In this document: positions 1 through 5,163 of the stretch, piece after piece | Numbering within the stretch: position 1 is the first letter of the stretch | How the letters are laid out: every line of letters starts with the position of its first letter | Source: Cyclobacteriaceae bacterium | Lineage (GTDB): Bacteria; Bacteroidota; Bacteroidia; Cytophagales; Cyclobacteriaceae | Assembly (NCBI GenBank): GCA_025455225.1 | Contig: JALOMY010000324.1 | Coordinates: 1-5,163, forward strand | Direction of reading: 5' to 3' | Length of the DNA: 5,163 nucleotides | Made by a program: the position numbers and the translations under genes | The notes under the pieces: model-generated | The model's database searches: none | What the model was told of the DNA's origin: nothing | What the model saw: the letters and a program-made list of their open reading frames with translations, nothing else

Positions 1-72
1 ACGGTCCTGAAAAAATCAGGAAATACCATTACTTTAGAAGATTTAGTTAAACAAGCATTGAAAAACGCCTAA
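1..72 (+). CDS. ruvA: C-terminal end of probable RuvA, Holliday junction branch migration subunit (5' truncated)
   Basis: The first 23 codons and a TAA stop (70-72) read as a short helical tail ending in LEDLVKQALKNA. This resembles the end of RuvA domain III, the small three-helix domain that binds RuvB in the RuvAB branch migration motor; Bacteroidota RuvA proteins commonly end in a helix of the form (E)xLIKxALK. RuvA tetramers hold the four-way DNA junction in the cytoplasm while RuvB hexamers pump DNA. The family is about 195-200 residues, so only about a tenth is visible and none of the DNA-binding part. The call rests on the tail similarity plus the position directly before sprA, an arrangement I recall from Bacteroidota genomes. 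Another small protein with a helical C-terminus cannot be excluded from 23 residues. Confidence 0.72.
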   Translation, partial: TVLKKSGNTITLEDLVKQALKNA

Positions 73-82
73 GCCTCGCTTG
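62..82 (+). promoter_or_regulatory. Translation start region of sprA with TTG start codon
   Basis: The sprA frame is closed by TGA at 59-61, which overlaps the end of ruvA in another frame. Between that stop and the signal peptide the frame has no ATG or GTG. TTG at 80-82 is the only standard start, and it gives a well-formed signal peptide. The next in-frame ATG is at 422 and would remove both the signal peptide and a conserved N-terminal block. No Shine-Dalgarno match is seen; there is an A-run at 61-65 about 15-19 bases upstream, and A-rich leaders are typical of Bacteroidota. The 7-bp gap after the ruvA stop would allow translational coupling. CTG at 86 is a weaker alternative start. Confidence 0.7.
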
Positions 83-163
83 ACGCTGAAAAGATTCACG
101 TTAGTAACTGCTGCAGCGCTGTCCCTGTTTGCCACAGGTCTTGCCGTTGTACCCGCCAATGCC
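80..163 (+). other. Sec signal peptide of SprA
   Basis: Residues 1-28 show a short positively charged start (K4, R5), a hydrophobic alanine/leucine-rich core (about residues 6-24), and a PANA ending that fits the AxA rule for signal peptidase I, with likely cleavage between A28 and E29. There is no cysteine, so it is not a lipoprotein signal. It sends SprA across the inner membrane by the Sec route for later insertion into the outer membrane. The fit supports the TTG start at 80. Confidence 0.88.
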
Positions 164-3100
164 GAATATCTTTTTCAGCAGCAGGATACCGTACGTACTA
201 CTCAGCAAGACACAACAAAAACTCAATCGTACCGGCCCAACCGAAGACCTACTTTTCAATTGCGCGACCGATACGGTGATCCGTTTTCAAACCCGACTAC
301 CAGTTCCCCGCTTTTTCTGAAAGACCCCACAAAGGTAGACTACGAAATTGAAATCGATTCTACACTGAACTATACCGTCTTTGAAAAAGTAGGCAACCTG
401 TACTACCGGCCCTTAACTACGATGTCGTTTGATGAATTCAAAAACTACCAGGACCGTCAGATGCTGAAAGGATATTGGCAGGGAAAATCCAGGAGCATGG
501 ATGGCGAAAGTGCAGTTACCGGAAGGGGATTAATTCCGAAGATTTATATCAGCCCGGTGCTGGACCGGATCTTTGGTGGAAGTTATGTAGAGCTGATACC
601 GCGGGGTTTTGTAACGCTCGATTTTGGTCTTGCTTTCCAACGGATCGATAACCCCAGCATCCCCATACGGCAGCAACGCAATGGTGGCTTTGAGTTCGAT
701 CAGCAAATCAACATGAGTGTTGTAGGTAAAGTGGGAGAAAAACTTTCGGTTAGTGCCAACTTCGATAACAACAATTCATTCGACTTTCAGAATAATATGA
801 AGGTGGAATACACCGGCTTCAAGGAAGACATCCTTAAAAAACTGGAGATCGGTAACGTGAGCCTGCCGCTGAACAACACGCTTATTCAGGGAGTACAGAA
901 CCTGTTTGGGGTTAAAGCCCAGATGCAATTCGGGAAACTCTTCGTTACCGCGGTCGCATCCACACAACGAGGCAAAGTTGCCTCCATCAACATTCCGGGT
1001 GGAAGCAATGGCCAGGGAAGACCCTTTGAACTTGTTGCTTCCGGTTACGATGAAAACCGGAACTTTTTTCTTGGACATTTCTTCCGCGACAATTACGAAC
1101 GATGGCTAAGTAACCCGCCCCAGATTTACTCGGGAATCAACATTACACGGGTAGAGGTGTATATTCTAAATCGAAACAATGATACGCGTACATTAAGAAA
1201 CGTTGTGGGGCTGATGGATTTAGGCGAACCGGTGCGCATTTATAACGCTTCGGTAATTTCCAATGGTTCTAACCTTCCCAATACCAATGACGCCAACAAC
1301 CTGTTTAACGATGTGCGTAATTTCAACCGTGATGCCGATGGCATCAACCAGATATTGGATAGTTACTTTTCCGGTGATGTTAACAATGGTACGGATTATG
1401 AAAAGATCACCGGTGCCCGGATCCTGAATCCAACCGAATACACTTTTCACAAACAGCTGGGCTACATAACCTTAACCCGTAAACTGCAGAACGATGAAGC
1501 GCTGGCTGTTGCTTATGAATACACCTACAACGGCCGGAGTTACAAAGTCGGTGAACTTTCAGAAGACTACGCAAACCGGCCGGATAATGAGGTGATCTTC
1601 TTAAAGATGCTTCGCCCGCGTAAGGTCAGTATTCGCGACCAGGATCGAAACATTATTCCCACGTGGGATCTGATGATGAAAAACATTTATGCATTGAATG
1701 TAAGTCAGCTCACCCGCGATGGTTTTCAATTGCGACTCATTTACCGCGATGACCGAACCGGTATTGATAACCCGCAATTGCAGGAAGGCGAGGTGGCGCG
1801 TACACGCCAATTAATTGAAATATTTGGTCTCGACCGGTTAAACCCCGTAAATGATCCGCAACGAGATGGCAACTTTGATTTTGTGGAAGGTATTACAATC
1901 AATTCACAGAACGGTCTCATCATTTTCCCGTTTCTTGAACCGTTTAATACTGCACTGCGCAAAGCGTTTGAAAATGATCCGAACGAAGCCTTTCTTGTCA
2001 ATAAGTATGTGTTCGACACCTTATACCGAACCACACGTGCAGACGCTGAACTGGTAGCCACTAAGAATAAATTTTTTCTGAAAGGAACCTATTCAGCGGG
2101 CTCATCCAAAGAAATTATGATTCCGGGTTTCGGAGTATCGCCCGGATCAGTACGTGTCTATGCCGGTGGCACCCCATTAATGGAAGGAACCGATTACACT
2201 GTGGATTATACATTTGGCCGTGTAACCATTTTGAGTGACGCCATTCTGAATTCCGGGAAAAACATAAGTGTACAGTATGAACAGGCTGATCCATTTGCAT
2301 TTCAAACCCGTTCGTTACTTGGTACTCGATTCGATTATCAATTGAATGATGACATCAGCCTGGGATCAACCTTGTTGTATTACAACGAACGTCCTCTCAT
2401 TACCCGTAACCCGATTGGAACTGAACCTGCGCGTAACCTTCAATATGGGTTTGACTTCAACCTGAGAAAGAACAGCAGGTTTCTCACGAAATTAATCGAT
2501 GCTATTCCCGGGGTTCAAACTAAAGAACTATCAAGCATAAATTGGAGCGGTGAGTTTGCCCAACTCCTTCCCGGAACATCCAACATTGTTGACGGAGAAG
2601 GCACCGGCTACATCGATGATTTCGAAAATACCGCCACACCGTTTTCGCTGATGAATCCTTCAAGCTGGAGGTTGTCTTCAATACCAAAATCCAGTGATTT
2701 CCGGTATGATCCGAGCAACGGGGTCATAAATGATGTAACTGCAGGGTACAAACGGGCAAAATTAGCCTGGTACATAATTGATAATCAGTTTTACCGCGAT
2801 GGTGGACAATTTAAACCCAGCAACATAACCAGCCAGGACCTGGAGAACCATTATGTGCGGGCTGTTCTCCCTACCGAAATTTTCCCAAACTATAATCCTC
2901 CTCAGGGAAACTTCTTTGAAACCGTGTTGGACATTGCCTACTATCCCTATGAACGCGGTCCGTACAATTACAATCCAGCCCTTACAACGGATGGCCGCCT
3001 GCCGGATCCGCGCACCAATTGGGCCGGCATCACCACTGCCATACGAACCGAAGTTGATTTCGATAAAGCCAACATTGAATATGTTGAATTCTGGATGCTT

Positions 3101-5163
3101 GATCCGTTTATCAATGCTTCCGATCGCGGTAAAATAATCGATGGAACATTCGATGACTTCAATACAACAGGCGGTAAACTCATTCTTCAGCTGGGCAGTA
3201 TTTCCGAAGATGTAATGCGCGATGGCAAGCATGCTTTTGAAAACGGATTACCGCCCGATGGCGATCTTTCAACAGCTACTGAAAATAACTGGGGCTATGT
3301 TACCAACCGCCAATACATCACCAACGCGTTTGATAACTCTTCCCAGGATGTGGGCTTGGATGGCATAGGCCTGGAAAATGAACGAACCAAATTCCAGGAT
3401 TTTATCAATGCGCTGAATCCGTCTGCACAAGCCATTGTACTTGATGATCCATCAGCAGATGATTTTGGTTTTTTCCTGGGTAGTGAATTAGATGACAGTA
3501 ACGCAAAAATCCTTGAACGCTACAAAAAGTATAATGGCTTGGAGAACAACACGCCCATAAGTTCAGGTGATGATATTCCCCGGTCGAACGGATTTCTTCC
3601 GGACAATGAAGATCTTAATGCTGATAATACACTCAGCGAACTCGAGGAATACTATGAATATGAAGTAGATCTTCGTCCTGGCCAGCTGGATATCGGCAAG
3701 GAATACATTGTTGACAAAATAACTCCGGCTGAAAACAATCCCGACCGGGTTACCTGGTACCTGTTCCGTATACCAGTTCGAAGTTTTGATAACCGGTATG
3801 GAAACATCGATGGCTTTAAATCCATCCGGTACGTTCGTTTGGTCATGACGGATTTTCAGCAACCGGTTGTCTTAAGGATGGCCAAGTTCCGAATGATCGG
3901 CAGCCGGTGGAGAAGGTATACGGAAAGCCTGGAAGAGGGCGGCCTGGTAGCAGACCCCGAACCGGATTATGATAACTTCACCTTATCTGTAGTCAATATT
4001 GAAGAGAACTCGTATTCAGAGCCCGGAAGTTCAAAGCCGGGTTATGTAATACCGCCTGGTATTATTCGTGATCGCGATAATACTTCTTCAGTACCCCGCC
4101 AGCTTAATGAACAATCGGTGCAAATCTGTGTCGAGAATCTGAAAGACGGGGATGCCCGTTCCATTTATAAAAATGTGGAAATGGACTTCTTCAATTACGG
4201 ACGCATTAAAATGTTCGTTCATGGTAACAGTCCGAACGCGTTGGATGATGACCTGGTTGTGTTCATGCGTCTCGGAACTGACTTTAATCAAAACTACTAC
4301 GAGGTTGAGCTTCCATTAAAAATAACACCTGGTAATTCTACATCCCCGGAAGAAATCTGGCCTGAAGAAAATGAGTTCGATTTTGCGCTTAAAGACTTAT
4401 ATGGCCTGAAAGCAAGACGTGACCGTGAGGGATTTTCATTGGATGAATTGTACCCTCGCGAAGGACCACAGCAGGTAGGCAAACATGGTATTCGCGTATT
4501 GGGACGACCCGATTTAAGCAGCGTGCGGTTAATGATGATTGGTGTTCGTAACGCCCGAACTACCGATGCTAAATCGTACTCAGTTTGCGTGTGGGCCAAC
4601 GAACTCAGGCTTACTGATTTCGATCGTGAAGCAGGATGGGCTGTCAATACATCGCTTAACGCCAAACTGGCCGACCTGGGATTGGTTTCAGGTTCGCTGC
4701 GATACATGACCTATGGTTACGGAAGTGTAAGTTCAAAAATCAGTGAACGTACCCGTGAAGAAACATTGGCATACGATATTCTTGCCAATATTAATGTAGA
4801 TAAGTTGTTGCCTGGGAATCATGGCATTAAAATACCGATGCTGGTGAGTTATCAAAACCGCACCATGAATCCCAATTACGACCCTGCGAACCCGGATCAG
4901 AAATTGGATGCTGCATTGGCCGGATTCAATACCCAACAGGAAAAAGACGATTATGTTAAACTGATCCGGGATACCGAAATCGGACGAAGCCTGAATTTTA
5001 CGAACGTTCGGAAAACCAAAGTTAGCCCGGATGCCAAATCGCATATCTGGGACATTGAAAACTTTTCGTTTAGTTATCGATACAGCGATAACACCCGAAA
5101 GAATTTTACACTGACCGAATCACTGAGGAAAGACCAGGGGGCATCCATCGCCTACAACTTTGC
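80..5163 (+). CDS. sprA: SprA, type IX secretion system outer-membrane translocon (3' truncated by window end)
   Basis: SprA (Sov in Porphyromonas gingivalis) is the single-chain 36-strand outer-membrane barrel through which T9SS cargo leaves the cell; in Flavobacterium it works with PorV and a plug protein and is needed for gliding and secretion. About 1,695 residues are visible of a usual ~2,400, in one uninterrupted frame. Family-like blocks appear in the expected order: signal peptide 1-28; RDRYGDPF...SPLFLKDP 62-83; IFGG 164-167 with GFVTLDFGLAFQ soon after; NFDNNNSFDFQNNMKVEY 227-244; GNVSLPL 258-264; LFGVKAQMQFG 275-285; NERPL 769-773; WSGEFA 822-827; YIDDFE 844-849; AKLAWY 893-898; LDIAYYPYERGPYNY 950-964; NIEYVEFWMLDPF 998-1010; FENGLP 1053-1058; ILERYKKYNG 1144-1153; GFKSIRYVR 1245-1253; RQLNEQS 1340-1346; KMFVH 1377-1381; RLGTDF 1397-1402; VRLMMIGVRN 1482-1491; ANELRL 1506-1511; NYDP 1599-1602. 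No frameshift was found at nine checkpoints. Expression is probably with ruvA. I am confident in the family; a divergent paralogue is the only real alternative. Confidence 0.96.
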   Translation, partial: MTLKRFTLVTAAALSLFATGLAVVPANAEYLFQQQDTVRTTQQDTTKTQSYRPNRRPTFQLRDRYGDPFSNPTTSSPLFLKDPTKVDYEIEIDSTLNYTVFEKVGNLYYRPLTTMSFDEFKNYQDRQMLKGYWQGKSRSMDGESAVTGRGLIPKIYISPVLDRIFGGSYVELIPRGFVTLDFGLAFQRIDNPSIPIRQQRNGGFEFDQQINMSVVGKVGEKLSVSANFDNNNSFDFQNNMKVEYTGFKEDILKKLEIGNVSLPLNNTLIQGVQNLFGVKAQMQFGKLFVTAVASTQRGKVASINIPGGSNGQGRPFELVASGYDENRNFFLGHFFRDNYERWLSNPPQIYSGINITRVEVYILNRNNDTRTLRNVVGLMDLGEPVRIYNASVISNGSNLPNTNDANNLFNDVRNFNRDADGINQILDSYFSGDVNNGTDYEKITGARILNPTEYTFHKQLGYITLTRKLQNDEALAVAYEYTYNGRSYKVGELSEDYANRPDNEVIFLKMLRPRKVSIRDQDRNIIPTWDLMMKNIYALNVSQLTRDGFQLRLIYRDDRTGIDNPQLQEGEVARTRQLIEIFGLDRLNPVNDPQRDGNFDFVEGITINSQNGLIIFPFLEPFNTALRKAFENDPNEAFLVNKYVFDTLYRTTRADAELVATKNKFFLKGTYSAGSSKEIMIPGFGVSPGSVRVYAGGTPLMEGTDYTVDYTFGRVTILSDAILNSGKNISVQYEQADPFAFQTRSLLGTRFDYQLNDDISLGSTLLYYNERPLITRNPIGTEPARNLQYGFDFNLRKNSRFLTKLIDAIPGVQTKELSSINWSGEFAQLLPGTSNIVDGEGTGYIDDFENTATPFSLMNPSSWRLSSIPKSSDFRYDPSNGVINDVTAGYKRAKLAWYIIDNQFYRDGGQFKPSNITSQDLENHYVRAVLPTEIFPNYNPPQGNFFETVLDIAYYPYERGPYNYNPALTTDGRLPDPRTNWAGITTAIRTEVDFDKANIEYVEFWMLDPFINASDRGKIIDGTFDDFNTTGGKLILQLGSISEDVMRDGKHAFENGLPPDGDLSTATENNWGYVTNRQYITNAFDNSSQDVGLDGIGLENERTKFQDFINALNPSAQAIVLDDPSADDFGFFLGSELDDSNAKILERYKKYNGLENNTPISSGDDIPRSNGFLPDNEDLNADNTLSELEEYYEYEVDLRPGQLDIGKEYIVDKITPAENNPDRVTWYLFRIPVRSFDNRYGNIDGFKSIRYVRLVMTDFQQPVVLRMAKFRMIGSRWRRYTESLEEGGLVADPEPDYDNFTLSVVNIEENSYSEPGSSKPGYVIPPGIIRDRDNTSSVPRQLNEQSVQICVENLKDGDARSIYKNVEMDFFNYGRIKMFVHGNSPNALDDDLVVFMRLGTDFNQNYYEVELPLKITPGNSTSPEEIWPEENEFDFALKDLYGLKARRDREGFSLDELYPREGPQQVGKHGIRVLGRPDLSSVRLMMIGVRNARTTDAKSYSVCVWANELRLTDFDREAGWAVNTSLNAKLADLGLVSGSLRYMTYGYGSVSSKISERTREETLAYDILANINVDKLLPGNHGIKIPMLVSYQNRTMNPNYDPANPDQKLDAALAGFNTQQEKDDYVKLIRDTEIGRSLNFTNVRKTKVSPDAKSHIWDIENFSFSYRYSDNTRKNFTLTESLRKDQGASIAYNF
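164..262 (+). other. Q/T-rich low-complexity linker at the mature N-terminus of SprA
   Basis: Residues 29-61 run from the predicted cleavage site to the first conserved block. Residues 33-50 are dominated by Gln, Thr and Asp, followed by an Arg/Pro-rich stretch (R52, P53, R55, R56, P57). This composition suggests a flexible, probably disordered segment on the periplasmic side. I recognise no domain here, and I expect it to vary between species. Confidence 0.55.
263..979 (+). other. N-terminal SprA_N-type conserved region
   Basis: Residues 62-300 hold the first dense run of family motifs: RDRYGDPF at 62-69, SPLFLKDP at 76-83, M115 at the start of MSFDEF, IFGG at 164-167, then NFDNNNSFDFQ at 227-237, GNVSLPLNN at 258-266 and QFGKLFVTAVASTQRGK at 283-299. 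From memory, SprA proteins carry two copies of the Pfam SprA_N domain; this would be the start of the first. The exact borders are my estimate, since no profile search was run. The alternating polar and aromatic residues fit beta-strands of the barrel and its attached loops. Confidence 0.7.
3509..4612 (+). other. Second strongly conserved SprA region (probable second SprA_N-type block)
   Basis: Residues 1144-1511 hold the densest conserved stretch in the visible protein: ILERYKKYNG at 1144-1153, the acidic PDNEDLNADNTL at 1174-1185, WYLFRIPVR at 1226-1234, GFKSIRYVR at 1245-1253, W1277-RRY, VNIEEN at 1305-1310, PPGI at 1325-1328, RQLNEQS at 1340-1346, KMFVHG at 1377-1382, RLGTDFNQNYYE at 1397-1408, VRLMMIGVRN at 1482-1491 and WANELRL at 1505-1511. 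It includes both cysteines of the visible protein. I believe it corresponds to the second SprA_N copy; the borders are estimates. Confidence 0.65.

Noticed and set aside
80..163. SprA as a lipoprotein
   Set aside because: The signal region contains no cysteine, so there is no lipobox; a signal peptidase I site (AxA) is present instead.
129..320. Forward 63-codon open frame overlapping the sprA start in another frame
   Set aside because: It overlaps the signal peptide and the conserved RDRYGDPF block, which read well in the sprA frame. The alternative protein has no features of a real gene.
2853..3137. Forward 94-codon open frame inside sprA
   Set aside because: It is out of frame with conserved SprA motifs and has no recognisable product.
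2762..3232. 156-codon antisense open frame, the longest on the minus strand
   Set aside because: It lies wholly inside a strongly conserved part of sprA (LDIAYYPYERGPY, FWMLDPF). Its translation shows no recognisable motif, and open antisense frames are expected opposite this codon usage.
4297..4707. 136-codon antisense open frame
   Set aside because: It is opposite the conserved VRLMMIGVRN and WANELRL region of sprA, is Ser/Arg-rich, and resembles no family I know; a shadow of the real gene.
80..5163. Possible frameshift or pseudogene in this very long gene
   Set aside because: I checked the reading frame at nine spaced points (350, 1019, 2039, 2999, 3599, 4019, 4499, 5039, 5159) and it is the same throughout with no stop; the family motifs appear in order.
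1..5163. A previously undescribed system
   Set aside because: The window is filled by a known T9SS translocon gene and a housekeeping gene tail. No repeats, mobile element, CRISPR, toxin-antitoxin or defence-type gene was seen.

Overview
The window looks like chromosomal DNA from a member of the Bacteroidota. The evidence is one very large open reading frame that matches SprA, the giant outer-membrane translocon of the type IX secretion system (T9SS), a system found only in the Fibrobacteres-Chlorobi-Bacteroidetes group. The gene before it looks like ruvA, a pairing I remember as common in this phylum. The start region has no clear Shine-Dalgarno sequence, which also fits Bacteroidota. I cannot place the genus; a gliding or T9SS-bearing Cytophagales- or Flavobacteriales-type organism is possible but not shown.

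Layout: positions 1-72 are the last 23 codons and stop of a gene that is probably ruvA (Holliday junction helicase subunit, RuvB-binding C-terminal domain). A 7-bp gap follows. From the TTG at 80 to the window's end at 5163, a single reading frame stays open without stop or frameshift: about 1,695 residues of a SprA protein. It starts with a Sec signal peptide and lacks only the C-terminal part, about 700 residues if it has the usual family length of roughly 2,400. All of the window is on the + strand and is coding apart from the 7-bp gap. I saw no RNA gene, mobile element, CRISPR array, terminator or convincing internal promoter.

The two genes are not functionally related: RuvA works on DNA in the cytoplasm, while SprA forms the outer-membrane pore for T9SS cargo (gliding adhesins and secreted enzymes). 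Their tight spacing suggests co-transcription and perhaps coupled translation.

This is a well-known system, so I do not claim an undescribed one. The points worth a second look are finer: a TTG start forced by the sequence, several EF-hand-like acidic loops spread along SprA, only two cysteines in the visible protein, and an internal motif resemblance between two SprA segments.
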